64,000 bases of DNA from Mesorhabditis belari (GCA_958450365.1 CAUEEP010000747.1:66771-130770), one strand, 5' to 3'; positions 12,365-22,099 are shown, counted from the stretch's first letter. Notes: a model not told the origin generated them from the sequence alone. Made by a program: numbers and translations.

Positions 12365-12665
12365 CTGCAGCACTCGTTGACGACAAGTTATGGGATCACA
12401 TTTGCAATGCTCTCCACACTCAACTACTACGTCACAACTAGAGTTTGCCGAGTTGAGTTTCCGGATGGCCTTTTTTTGTTCCACTTTTGTAACTTTGTGC
12501 AACATGATGCTAAAGGAAAAGTAAGAAAAATAGTTTTCATGATACCGAGGCACAGCAATTAATTGCACCCTTGCATTCGCAAGCTTTGTTGCAGCCAAGA
12601 TCGTTCGGACGAATATTCTTTAAAGTTTTCACAGCATCCTCAGAGTGGCGATTTTTGGTGATATG
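12365..12665 (-). pseudogene. Pre-SET region of a SUV39-clade histone methyltransferase (two exons)
   Basis: Exon 12546-12665 (40 codons, bounded by gtttag and gtatca) ends GCNKACECKGAINCCAS. Exon 12365-12509 ends CDVVVECGEHCKCDPITCRQRVLQ-like (read the C..C.C....C.QRV.Q pattern at 12365-12436), followed by gttgtt. The spaced cysteines and the terminal RQRVLQ match the pre-SET zinc cluster, whose usual end is NRVVQ, found in SUV39, EHMT and SETDB methyltransferases that modify histone H3 lysine 9. Joining the exons in phase gives HHVAQSYKSGTKKGHPETQL and then a stop before CDVVVECG, so one frameshift is present. No SET exon follows on this strand; the only SET sequence in the window is at 17.6-18.1 kb on the other strand. 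Confidence 0.65.
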
Positions 12666-12714
12666 CTAAACAAAAAATTATCCAAGGTGCAAGCTTAAAA
12701 AGAGAAAGACAGTA

Positions 12715-13100
12715 ACGCAATTTACCTGGCTGCCTAGCAACAGTCCGGTTCTAATGTTTGCTATTAATTGGGGACTTTTTGTTAGTCCAAAAGTTAGCCG
12801 AAAATTCTTTGGACACTTTGTCGTAAATCTGTTTTTTAAGCTTATGAATTGATTAATAGTTTGCTTCAAATAGAAGATCTTTATTGCTATAAAACGTATA
12901 AAAGATATCAAGGGCGAGAGAATTTGAACCGAGAAAGATTGAAGAAAAAGATCACCATGAAAGGCGAGAGTTCAATATTATTAGAGATTAATGTTTTCAA
13001 AAACGAACATGTTGCGGGCTGTGCATTGGCAGATGAATGGGTGGCCTGGCTGGAGTTATTGCTGTCGTCGGGGTGTCCGATGAATGGGTTTCGAAGAAGA
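12715..13100 (+). repeat. Dispersed repeat A, copy 2
   Basis: Direct copy of 832-1280 with small indels; homology stops near 13086, inside the gggattcg region of copy 1. Confidence 0.75.
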
Positions 13101-13865
13101 ATTGATTCAACCAATTCTTTTATATAACTTTTTATCGAATTTAAAGCAAAAACAAGTTTACATTTTTTACTTTTTACATTCTCTGCAAACACTTGAAGTA
13201 ATCCGTCCCAATCTCGTTCAAACTTACTAATAAATTTTTTGTTCAATGGTGTTTTTTGCAACATCACGGACCAGCTGAACCAAGACAGGGACGATTGTGA
13301 TTAAGAAGTATTAAAATTTGATAATTTCTGTGTTTTTCAAATGTTACGACTTTTGAGCACCAAAACTCCGCCGGTTTTTCGTTTTTTTAAAATTTTTGTC
13401 TATTAAAGTTTTTCTTGCATGTAAAAATAGAAATTCTGACAACTGAAAAATGCGCCTGACTGGAAAAAAGATATTACACTTCGAAATTTGCTAAACTCGA
13501 AGCTACAAGACCCTTGTGCATGACGTGTTCTTTTAAAGTGCATTCTATTCGATACTCATCCCCTTTTGCACCCCAACTTTGAGCTCAAATATCTTAATGT
13601 TGAACTATTTAACGCTTACCGTACCTTTCCCCATTCGTGTCTTTTCTTGCCTCCGCGTCACCTGCTTTCCTTCAGCGATGGGCAACACGAGAGCTTCATA
13701 TCCTATGTGGTATCTGTCTGTTTGTATCCTATTTTTTCGGTGTCCTCTCATTTTTTCTTTAGATCAAAAACAAATGCGAAAAAGAGTCAATCCAAGTTCA
13801 CGTCACGTCAACCTTCAATTTTCACGCCAATCCAAGCACTCCTTTCACTAATCTTTTTCCTTTCA

Positions 13866-14025
13866 CTAAGCTTTGATTTGTTCAGCAGAGCTTTGATTTG
13901 TTCTGAAGCTTTGATTTGTTCAGCAGAGCTTTGATTTGTTCTGAAGCTTTGATTTGTTCAGCAGAGCTTTGATTTGTTCAGCAAAGCTTTGATTTGTTCA
14001 CAAAGCTTTGATTTGTTGAGCAAAG
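13866..14025 (+). repeat. Tandem repeat of a 20-21-bp CTTTGATTTGTT unit
   Basis: About eight copies of gctttgatttgttcagcaga and variants ending in tctgaa. The related inverted block at 26790-26850 has only three. The open frame through it (ALICS/AELICS repeats) is a by-product of the tandem array. Confidence 0.85.
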
Positions 14026-14488
14026 AACGCAAAACCCAATCGCTAGATTCTTTCTTGTTGTTGAAAATCAATAACATTCAAATCTTGATCAAGTGTAGGC
14101 TGGTAAATCAATCAATAATTTGTTCAAAAAATTTTCATCTCTCAGATTTATTTTGGAAATTATTTTAATTCTTTTAATTGAAATGCTCAGCTCATTCAGG
14201 AATTTTTGGGAAAAAAACCTTTGCAAATCTCATGATGCTTTCTATTTTGTGCTGTAACTTATCAAAACATACTTTTTCTTTTCCTCATTTTCTTGTCTTC
14301 AAATCTTCATTGTCAAGTCTCCAATAGATCACAAGATTCCCCAAAGATATAATCAAAATTTCTGTTTTTCCTTCCTTTCACCGTCCACAAATCTTTTGCA
14401 TTCTTTTTCTCATTTCTCACTTTTTTAAATCCTTTATTTTACGAAGCTTTTTTCTTCTATATTCACAAAAAATTTGCAGAAGGATCGA

Positions 14489-14584
14489 ATGGGTAAAAGA
14501 ATTGTGGTGTCATTTTTCATCCTTTTCATCACTCTACACAACATCTTTACAGAAGCAGCTCCACGAGTTTGTTTTAAATCTTAA
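14489..14584 (+). CDS. 31-aa putative secreted peptide, copy 1
   Basis: The frame starts MGKRIVVSFFILFITLHNIF, followed by TEAAPRVCFKS and TAA. A short positive N-terminus, a hydrophobic core of about 15 residues and a small-residue cleavage site (TEAA, then PRVCFKS) make a textbook signal peptide. After cleavage only about seven residues remain, so it is either a tiny peptide precursor or a first coding exon whose intron I cannot place. The second copy (26227-26322, minus) keeps the frame with one substitution (Ile11 to Ser), which argues for recent duplication or constraint. Function unknown. Confidence 0.45.
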   Translation: MGKRIVVSFFILFITLHNIFTEAAPRVCFKS

Positions 14585-15344
14585 AGAAATCGTTTGACGA
14601 TAATGATTAAGTGGCTGAGTTTAGCTTACAATGATCTTTTGATCAATAAATCTTTGTAATCTTGGTAATCTTGTTTTACTAGCATTTATAACATTGAAAT
14701 GACAAAAGCACAAATTCCTTTAAATAGGAAATGTTTTCCATTCACTTTTCTATCATTTCAACCCGATTTTAGTCTATTTTAGTCTTCCAAGTGACTTTAA
14801 GTGTAAAGAAACCAATTTCTTTGTAAAATTCGATAAAAACCTCTATAAAGGAATCGGTTGAACAGATATTCTCAAAATTCGGCCATAGTTGACATTGGCA
14901 TTGACATTGGCATTGACATTGACATTGACAATCATTGACAACAAAAGGTTTATGTAAATCATAAAACGCTTAAATTGGGTCTTCGCGCTGTCGCCTTTTT
15001 TTGACTATCCGACTTCATGCCTACATAAAAAACTATAGAATATAAACTTTATAATACTAAACTAATGCTAAACTAAACTAATAATACTAAACAACAAATT
15101 TTCATAACATTTCTTGATTCTGTAGAAAATAGGCCTTTCTAATGCAGCAAGCATTAGATTAATTGATATTGGGTTGATGGAAAAGTTCTTTCCGAAATTT
15201 GGGGAGTGTACCTTAAATTTGTCAAGTTTTGACGTTTTATAGCTTATGCTAAAGCTGAATCCAATACAGATCGATGGGTACAAAAGCCGCCTTGAGAAAT
15301 CTCTTTTCTAAGAGATTTTACAGCTATTTTAGTAAAGTATTAAT

Positions 15345-15960
15345 GAATTTGTGCGTACTGCGGGACTTTGCAGAGCTATTTTGACTTGAGAAGTCGTGAA
15401 GTTTTAACTCTTCTCGAAGTCTTGGCTTCACGTCAAGCTGTTGAGATTTGTGTGAAATTGCAGTGTGAAATTGCAGTCTACTATGAGTGAAGGCTTCTTT
15501 ATAGTACCTATTTAGTTCCTATTCAGCTCCTTCAAAACTCTCTTGAAAGCTCTTTAAAGGTCTAGTTCCCAGAAAGCCCCTATAAAGCTCCTTGAAAACT
15601 CCTTTATAGTCCCTATTTAGGAATCTTTCCCTATTAGAAATCTTTTAGATCATGGAATCATTCTACTAGATTCAAACCTGGATTTCTGCAAAAGTACAAA
15701 AGAATTCTTAACTGCATTAAGTGTCTGGCTGGCAGCCAAACCATTCTCTAGGCACCCTTTTCAGATTTTTATGTGTACGGCTGTTTTTACACTCTAGATA
15801 ATAGTGAAGAATACCTGAATTAGCATAAAATATGACTCTCTATATTCACCGCTCGTTCGTATGATTAGATCGGGATTCTTTGACCGTCTTGAATCCATGC
15901 ATTCTCGGGAGGGAGGTTTAAAGGAGATAGATAGGAACTAAATAAGAACCATAAAGTGTG
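15345..15960. other. Repeat-derived sequence, no gene
   Basis: Begins with the 70-bp piece shared with 9681-9750, then 15500-15620 of the gctcctttatagtccctatt repeat family. The rest is unassigned and AT-rich. Confidence 0.4.
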
Positions 15961-15976
15961 AAAAGGATGAAAATAT

Positions 15977-16098
15977 AACAACTCGCGCATGCGCGAGTTG
16001 TTCATAAAATAGTCAAAATCCTTAATAACTCGCGCATGCGCAAGTTATTAAGGATTATTGTTCGTCCAAATTATGAACAACTCGCGCATGAGAATCTG
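15977..16098. repeat. Cluster of CGCGCATGCGCG palindromes
   Basis: 15977-16002 is a perfect 26-bp palindrome (aacaactcgcgca and its reverse complement). 16020-16053 is a 34-bp palindrome with one mismatched pair (ccttaataactcgcgcatgc...). A half copy (gaacaactcgcgcatgag) follows at 16075-16092. The GC-rich cores stand out in this AT-rich region. They could be hairpins, a dimeric protein site, or termini of a small element. Confidence 0.8.
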
Positions 16099-16099
16099 A

Positions 16100-16850
16100 G
16101 TTGGACTACTCTTCTCTTTTGTCTCATATCTCTACTTGCAATTGACGGATCGACTTGGGGTTGGTTTTAAAATGTAGCTAATGAAATTCGATTATAGAAA
16201 ACTATAACTTGCTTAGTAAACTGTAATATAAAAACATAGAGAAATTTTAGGTCAAAGTTCACCTACTTATCTGAAAGGGTCAATTCATTTAAAAGCAATT
16301 GTTAAGCAAAAAGAGTGCTTTTGTAAGGTCAACTTTTTTATTTTTTTTGAATTTTTTAGATAGATTTGAATTTTACCCTTAAAACTAGGTCTAGAAAAGT
16401 GTTTTCAAATATTTTGGAAAAAAATCATTTTAGGAAAAAAAAGTAGAGTCTAATACCTTAGCTTTTTTTTAAAAATCTTTTAAGATCACTTTTCTAGACG
16501 TAGTTTTAGTCGAGGAGTTCGAATCCGTCGAAAAAATCGGGGCTCATCTAATAAAAAGTACTCTTTTTCTTTAACAATTGTGCTATTGTTCCGCGGAAGC
16601 TAATCACTCTTTTCTCTTCCTCCATATCTGCATTTTCAGTTAACCGATCAACTTGTGGTTGTTCTTCAAAAGTTCCTTATAAAATTTCCTACCGGAAACT
16701 CTTGTACTTCCTGTACTTTAAACGTATCATAGACTTTCGAGCTTGCCGTTAATTTAAAAGATTTACAGCATTTTAAAGATTGGAAAATCTAAACTGATCT
16801 CTCTTTGTTGCCTTTCTCAAGCCAGTCACTCTACCTTTCTTTTTAACAAT
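16100..16850. other. AT-rich, no gene seen
   Basis: Two diverged versions of a short segment (tctccatatctgcatt/tctcatatctctacttg followed by ttgacggatcgacttg) occur at 16120-16170 and 16615-16665. 16380-16400 and 16480-16510 form an imperfect inverted repeat around gtctagaaaagtg. Nothing coding is visible. Confidence 0.4.
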
Positions 16851-16950
16851 CTATATATAAAATCAATTGTTTGCTTCGTCCATTTGTACGCGCGGGATCT
16901 CGGTTTCCCATGAGCCGATTTACGTAATTTTTAGTGCTAGGCTTAGAATT
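16850..16950. repeat. Dispersed element with a GATCTCGG core
   Basis: Contains gcgggatctcggtttcccatgagccgattt-like sequence next to an atatataaaatcaatt flank. The same core is present in inverted orientation at 41165-41285 (gatctcggctccacatgaac on the minus strand), there with a gacggacagacag tract. Two separated copies with a shared core suggest a mobile repeat. Confidence 0.5.
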
Positions 16951-16987
16951 CTGAGTAGTTTTGTATCTCATATTTTATTTTTTTCAA

Positions 16988-17066
16988 AGGCAAAAGTCGG
17001 ATCGCAACCGGGGTTCGAACTCTGACCCTGTTGGTGCTAGACGAGGACACTCCTGGCTGCGCCACG
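16988..17066 (-). other. tRNA-like segment, degenerate
   Basis: On the minus strand, cgtggcgcagccaggagtg resembles an A box (TGGCGCAGCCAGG) and gagttcgaaccccgg resembles a B box, with normal spacing of about 35 nt. The T stem has two mismatches and no acceptor stem closes. It is best read as a tRNA pseudogene or a tRNA-derived SINE head. Confidence 0.35.
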
Positions 17067-17315
17067 TTGAGTTAAGAACCAGCAGGAAAAACAGCGAGAA
17101 ACCTCGCCGAACCGCTTTTTTGCCTGGCCAACTTCTATCTTTTCCTTAACAATTTATCAATAAATCGTATTTTTATTCTGAAAACTATATTCTTAATATA
17201 TTCTTACATTCTCCTCTTATATTCTACTCTTATATTCTACTCTTAATTTATTCCTAACATATTCTCCTCTTTTTTGTCATCTCTTTCACTTTTCCCCTCT
17301 TTAATCAAATTTCAG

Positions 17316-17455
17316 ATGACTTCTGTACATTCGGTGGGTCCATCAATGCAAGTTTACAGCACCGAAGTCACCTCATTTTCCCTTCCCTACGCTTTTTTGT
17401 TCATTTTCGGAACGGCTGGCAACGTCGCTGTGCTCACTTATGTTTTCTTAACAAG
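17316..17455 (+). CDS. First coding exon of a rhodopsin-family GPCR (partial)
   Basis: The ATG follows tttcag, and the exon ends at a gtaaat donor. The frame gives a short extracellular N-terminus (MTSVHSVGPSMQVYSTEVTS) and then a hydrophobic helix, LPYAFLFIFGTAGNVAVLTY, ending VFLTR. The GN..V motif in a first transmembrane helix followed by a basic residue is the hallmark of TM1 in class A receptors such as peptide receptors. No TM2-TM7 exon follows: the next coding sequence, 35 bp on, is the duplicated tail of the SET gene. It may be a stranded exon or one with a distant continuation. The ligand cannot be guessed. Confidence 0.55.
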
Positions 17456-17514
17456 GTAAATTTGTTTACAGTTTTTTCACTCAAAGATTTAATCAAAAAC
17501 CCTTTATAATCACT

Positions 17515-17640
17515 TTAATCGTTAAGCCAAAGAACTCAGAGAACCAAATGTTGGTGAGTGATGATTCCATTTTCTGGTTTACTGTTTTGAAAAATTTATA
17601 GGTGCGATGAAGCAAGCGAGTAAGACGATTAGCCCCGAAT
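17515..17640 (+). pseudogene. Truncated duplicate of the SET gene 3' end
   Basis: 17515-17632 repeats 17995-18150: cgttaagccaaag, the accaaatgttg exon end, the same 48-nt intron, and the last exon. It lacks the 30 bp that encode KKCRGWLPAA, so the post-SET cysteine is lost. It lies immediately upstream of the main SET segment. Confidence 0.8.
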
Positions 17641-17641
17641 C

Positions 17642-18136
17642 GTGAATACGTCGGAGAGGTTTGAAAAGCGCGCACAGTTTAAATTTATCAAGTTCCTTCA
17701 GGTGATCACTTTTGCGGAAGCCAAACCGAAACCAACACACAAAATACCAATTCAGTCTTTCGACGGCAATCACAAAGCTCGACAACAAATTCCTGGTGAT
17801 CGACGCCACAAGCCTCGGAAATGAAACCAGATTCATAAATCATTCGCGCAATCCAAATTTGGTAGCGAAACTTGTGATCACGAATAAATATTCCGAACAC
17901 GATTTTCGGATCGGTTTCTACTCCATGCGTGATATTGAGCCGGGTAAGCGAATAATTTTAGGCGAGGAACTCACCCTTAACTACTATCCTACAACCGTTA
18001 AGCCAAAGCACTCAAAGAAAGGAAGGACCAAATGTTGGTGAGTGATGATTCCATTTTCTGGTTTACTGTTTTGAAAAATTTATAGGTGCGATGAAAAGAA
18101 GTGTCGTGGTTGGCTCCCTGCAGCAAGCGAGTAAGA
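17642..18136 (+). pseudogene. SET and post-SET region of a histone-lysine methyltransferase (partial)
   Basis: The frame from about 17735 reads LDNKFLVIDATSLGNETRFI then NHSRNPNLVAKL, FRIGFYSMRDIEPG and EELTLNYYP, followed after a 48-nt intron (18039-18086) by the post-SET CWCDEKKCRGWLPAASE and TAA. These are the ..DA..GN..RF.NHS..PN, G.EL..NY and C.C....C parts of a SET methyltransferase, which transfers methyl from S-adenosylmethionine to histone lysines. The usual NHSC cysteine is Arg here. Upstream, EYVGEV at about 17645 fits the start of the fold but needs a one-base frameshift to continue as FEKRAQF. The 5' part is missing. The clade with pre-SET and post-SET (SUV39/EHMT) fits, and pre-SET exons sit inverted at 12.4-12.7 kb. 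An in-frame 18-nt GTAAG...TTTAG segment at 17944-17961 may be a micro-intron. Confidence 0.75.
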
Positions 18137-18250
18137 CGATTAGCCCCGAATCGCAAGCATCTCATTGACATGTTAATTTATATTTTATGGGTTTATTGGG
18201 ATAGTGTTTTAACCTTTTTCGAATAAAGCTAATTTCGGTATTTTATTTAG

Positions 18251-18465
18251 ACTTTCTGAATCATTCTTTACCCCTTTAAATACATTTCTTTATCTCTCTA
18301 AAGAGATTTGAGGATTTCAATAAAATCGGCAAAATTCGTGAAAATAATTGACTCAACTTTCTGAATCATTCTTTACCCCTTTAAATACATTTCTTTATCT
18401 CTCTAAAGAGATTTGAGGATTTCAATAAAATCGGCAAAATTCGTGAAAATAATTGACTCAACTTT
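18251..18465 (+). repeat. Tandem duplication, 105-bp unit, two copies
   Basis: actttctgaatcattcttta starts at 18251 and again at 18356, and the two copies are virtually identical through ataattgactcaac. Located just downstream of the SET gene; may include 3' untranslated sequence. Confidence 0.9.
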
Positions 18466-18469
18466 ACCC

Positions 18470-19260
18470 TTTTTTAATTGATATTGATTGAGATCTATGA
18501 AAGAACCTCTGCTTGAACTACCCACTTTTACTTTGAACATCACTTTAAATAAATCTAGAAAATTACTTTGAATAAATCTCGAAAAAGAGCGGTAAGTTGC
18601 CTGCGCTTTACGATTTTGAAGCCTTCAATTAAATTCGTGACCTAGCGGCTGTTTCAATCGATTCATTAGTTGAAATTGTTTTCTTTTTCATTTCTATGCC
18701 CTTTACCCGTCTCTTATTGAATCTTTAGCTATTCCACAGAAATTGAGAAATTGGGACTTTTTTCTTTAGTGAAATGAAAATGAAAATGATTATAACAAAA
18801 GTACTTGATTTGATCATCGTTTGCTGTAGATGCATGTATCAAAATAGAACAGAAAATAACCTTCCTTTTTTCTCATTAGAAAGCTTTCCTTTTTTCTCTC
18901 ACAAGTCATTCCAGACATTTTGCTTTAAAACAACACCTGTCTTTTTCTATACTTTCCATTACTGACGTCAAAAACCAATTGAAATTAATTAAAAATCAAA
19001 TTTTTAATTATTAGTGATAGCAAAAAAAAAAAAAACCAATGGAAAACCAGTAGATTGTGGCTTTATTCTTTTTACAAGGTAAAATCCAAGTTTTTAGAGC
19101 AATTTTAATTTAAAATTTAAAGCAAATTTAAAAAGCAATTTGTATAAGAGAGTTTATTTTATTTGTATAAGATCTTATAGAGTTTGTATAAGAGATATTT
19201 TAAATTTATTAACTTTAAAATATAGACGATTAAAATTGAAACAAGTTGCAGCTTAGTATT
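18470..19260 (-). repeat. AT-rich stretch with an inverted copy of the 24.6-24.99 kb block
   Basis: 18890-19240 is the inverted counterpart of 24610-24985 and 47285-47670 (tactgacgtcaaaaa...caattgaaattaattaaaaa, then the tctactggttttcc unit and cttatagagtttgtataagag). 18470-18890 is unassigned; a 63-codon open frame at 18774 has no support. Confidence 0.55.
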
Positions 19261-19595
19261 GCGAACGAAAATGCGTATCAAATCTTTGAATGAAACTGGA
19301 CACACTTATGTACAAGCGTTTCTTGGATGTTTAAATTTAAGCGGAGTTCTTTATGAATAGTCCATATTGTGATTGGCGTGCATCGGCGCGATCGAGAGCG
19401 GAAGAGAATGAGAGGGAAGATGTGAGAAAAGTGTCTATATCGAAATCACAATTGGGAGCCAAAATGGGTATCAAATCTTTGAATGAAACTGGACACATTG
19501 CTGTACAAGCTTTGTTGGATGTTTAAATGGCAAGCGGAGTTCATGAATAGTCCATATTGTGATTGGCGTGCATCGGTACGGTGTTCGGGTCGGGA
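19260..19595 (+). repeat. Two tandem copies of the gaaactggacacac element
   Basis: 19265-19400 and 19465-19590 share aatctttgaatgaaactgga, then agcggagttc and aatagtccatattgtgattg. Other copies are at 7815-8000 (inverted) and 44520-44660. Confidence 0.7.
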
Positions 19596-19599
19596 CTGA

Positions 19600-20460
19600 A
19601 AATTGAGGAATTCAGATAGGGTAGAATTTAAATATAAATAGCTGGAGACTTGCCCCCAAGTGCCCTGGAAACAACTTCTAAACATGCTGTATAAACATAG
19701 CGTAAGAAATATTCGGCCACTGGGGTTCGGACTACAGTACTCTAAGGCTACAGAATCTCTAACTACAGTACAGTGCCCTTGGACTTAAACGCTATTGACT
19801 GTACAGCCAATGGTAGGTGCTCATCTTCAGGTAGCTTAGGATAATCTAAACAAGGCTTAATCAAGATTTTCGACTTCTAGGGAGCAAAGTAGCGCATGTT
19901 GCTATATTGCATACAACATACTCCATTTTCTCTTCATCGTACCTGAAATTTGTGGGATCCCACGAGAGGCCATGGCTCATCTGGCTGATGGCAAGGTTTG
20001 ACGATGGGCCTCGGGCTTGTGACATTAACGGGTCCGAGTGGAGAAGTGGATTGTTCTGTATGCAGAGCATATTAGATATTTCATATTTAAATGAGAATTT
20101 AGATCTTAGGATTTAGATATTAGGGTTTAGATTTAAATAGAATGATATATTGTTTTATCTATATCGCAATCCTACCTCAAGACACCACTCCGTGATCAAA
20201 TCTGGGAATGGCCCGTGGTGCATCCTTTGACTGTCGGGGCTGTAAGATATTGAATGATCATTCAGCTAATAGAATGGCAAGTATTTATTTGTACTTGATA
20301 TATTTGACATAGAAATGGCAAGTATTTGATACAGTAATTTCTTACGATAAGCCACCGTGGCTTCTACTTTCACTTCTACTACTGTAGCTACTTCTACAAT
20401 AAACTTATACTTTAGCTTCTACTTTGCAACCAAATTGGCCACTCTGCTCCCATTTGATAC
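19600..20460. other. No gene seen
   Basis: Overlapping open frames of about 69 codons occur on opposite strands at 19861-20116, but neither has splice borders or a recognisable pattern. The segment 20100-20130 repeats the aggatttagat motif. Confidence 0.35.
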
Positions 20461-20709
20461 TGGCTTTATCTAATATTGTAAACAAGCAATAGAATATATT
20501 TAGACAAAGTTTTGTTTGATATATCTATTACTTCTCCACCTCCATTGTGGCGTCTGATAACCTTGTGGACTTGAGCCAAAGAATTGATCGGACCCATGGT
20601 GAATACATCCTAGCGGGGAGGCGATCGCCATCGCAGACGTCGTGTCAGAGAGTTGTGACATAAAACCCGATGAGGACTAAAAATAAACAAAAAGAGCAAA
20701 ATATAGAAC

Positions 20710-22071
20710 TTAAATTTGGGGACCTAGTACTAGTTGCTGATTTTTTATTACCCAATCGGGAGCCGATTGATTGTGTGTCTTTTCGAGGGGAGTCATGAGA
20801 AGAGTTGAGCAATCGCTTACAAGTGATCCGCATGGGGTTTCATTTGGACTCTCTTCGATCTCCTGTTTGATTGATCCAGGGGCTGGGAGTGTAGGAAGAA
20901 CTTTGGTGGGCGCCTTGAGGCCATTCTTCGCCAAGATCTCCTTGAGTTCCTAGATTTGCCTCCAAAAATGCGTATCCTTAATCTTTATTTGCTCGCTTAT
21001 AAGGATGGCTTAACAGGTATCTACACTACTGAACAATGAAATATAATATGTGAAAAAGATCGTCACTTTCACGCCTCTGCAAATCCCTAGTATTCGCCAC
21101 TAAATAATAATATTACCATTGGCTAAGCCTTGAAAAGACCTTTCAGAAAATGCATAACACTAATAGTTTAAACTCAAAGCCAAGGTACTGTGCTGTAAAA
21201 AAATTGAATAAATAGGGAAGCCAAGCTAAGCCCAGCATTTCCCTCACTAACCCTGACTCGATCAGCCGTTGCTTAATTAGGCCCTGAAAGCTATTCTTTG
21301 CTTAGAACATTTTTGCTTTTCACTTACATCTCGATCGTTTTGCAATTGTCGAATCTAGCCACAAGATGCTTTGAGGATCGTCCCTTTGTTCAGCTTCATC
21401 TCTCTAAATTCGGCTCGTGACAACGCGAAGTAAATATTTAGCGTTTTTTCTTGTAAATTTGATTTTAACTCACTTGGAGGCTCCTTTAGGCAACAAAAGC
21501 CCTAATTCGTTGATTTGGTCGTTAATATTCTTGCGACGACGTCGTTCAACTGAAAAACTCGTTTAATAGGTTTTAAAAAAACCTCTGAAAAACTTCTGAT
21601 TTGATTCATAATTATGAATGAAATGGGAAATGAACTCACTCCTATTGTGAATGTCCTTCTCTTCACGGCAGGAATCCGGATTATCGGCACTGGGAATGGA
21701 TCCTTCCGACGAGCCACGTACCTGCAAACAATAATAATCTTCTAGGTATATCAGATAGTTATATTTATATCCCCGGCGCAAGTTTACCAATTGATCCATC
21801 TCCGATGAGCAGGGAGCTGACGAGGTGAAGACGAATTGTTGCTGCGCCTCCGGGAGTCCGGCGGGTGAGCCTGAGTGGCCTGAACCACCTAAAGCTTCTA
21901 GCTTAGATCATTTGAAATCTGAAAAATTCTCGAGCCTAGACTCACTCATTTCAAAGTCGGCACGGTCGGCTTCCCAATTGCCCTCTTGAACACCTCACCT
22001 GAAGAGCTGTTTCCGGGAATCGGTTTTCCTTGCAAGGTCAACTTGTCTGCACACTAGTACGAGGCGGTCAG
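20710..22071 (-). pseudogene. MITF/TFE-family bHLH-leucine zipper factor (TFEB/HLH-30-like), interrupted by a stop
   Basis: Seven minus-strand exons join in phase: 21999-22071 (LTLQGKPIPGNSSSG), 21788-21888 (GSPAGLPEAQQQFVFTSSAP), 21640-21721 (ends DIHNR), 21474-21549 (IERRRRKNINDQINELGLLL), 21328-21403 (EMKLNKGTILKAS... IRQLQNDRD), 21248-21283 (GLIKQRLIESGL) and 20710-20949 (ELKEILAKNGL... to TAA). The order basic region, helix 1, loop, helix 2, zipper, then an IKQEIEE motif (a SUMO-type IKQE site, as in MITF) fits the family, which binds E-box/CLEAR sites and controls lysosome and autophagy genes. HN.IERRRR.NIND.I.ELG is nearly diagnostic. Oddity: in helix 2, KAS is followed by TGT GGC TAG before IRQ, where the family has V-D-Y, so the tyrosine codon is a stop. 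The second copy at 50 kb reads TGT AAC TAC there. Either a null allele, an assembly error or a pseudogene. The 5' end is not resolved. Confidence 0.82.
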
Positions 22072-22099
22072 CTGAAATTTTAGAGGATAAAATATGCAA

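Larger units (their letters stand above)
13290..15345 (-). repeat. Repeat R2 inverted, interrupted by a 1-kb insertion
   Basis: 13290-13600 and 14750-15345 are the two halves of R2 in inverted orientation. Between them, 13640-14640 is a separate block whose inverted counterpart is 26160-27060. The block includes the CTTTGATTTGTT array and the 31-codon secreted-peptide frame listed separately. The tgacattggcattgacat microsatellite at 14885-14935 is the R2 internal repeat. Confidence 0.7.

Noticed and set aside
13566..13934. 122-codon plus-strand frame with ALICS repeats
   Set aside because: It runs through a 20-21-bp tandem DNA repeat and the dispersed block; the repeat copy number and frame differ in the other block, and no splice or domain evidence supports it.
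20940..20955. Apparent TAG before ELKEIL in both MITF copies
   Set aside because: The ctag is the splice acceptor of the last exon; both copies share it and the upstream exon joins in phase.
22020..22062. In-frame TAG near the start of the first MITF exon (SY-stop-CADKL)
   Set aside because: A second acceptor (gtgcag) lies just after it, so the exon probably starts downstream and the stop may be intronic.
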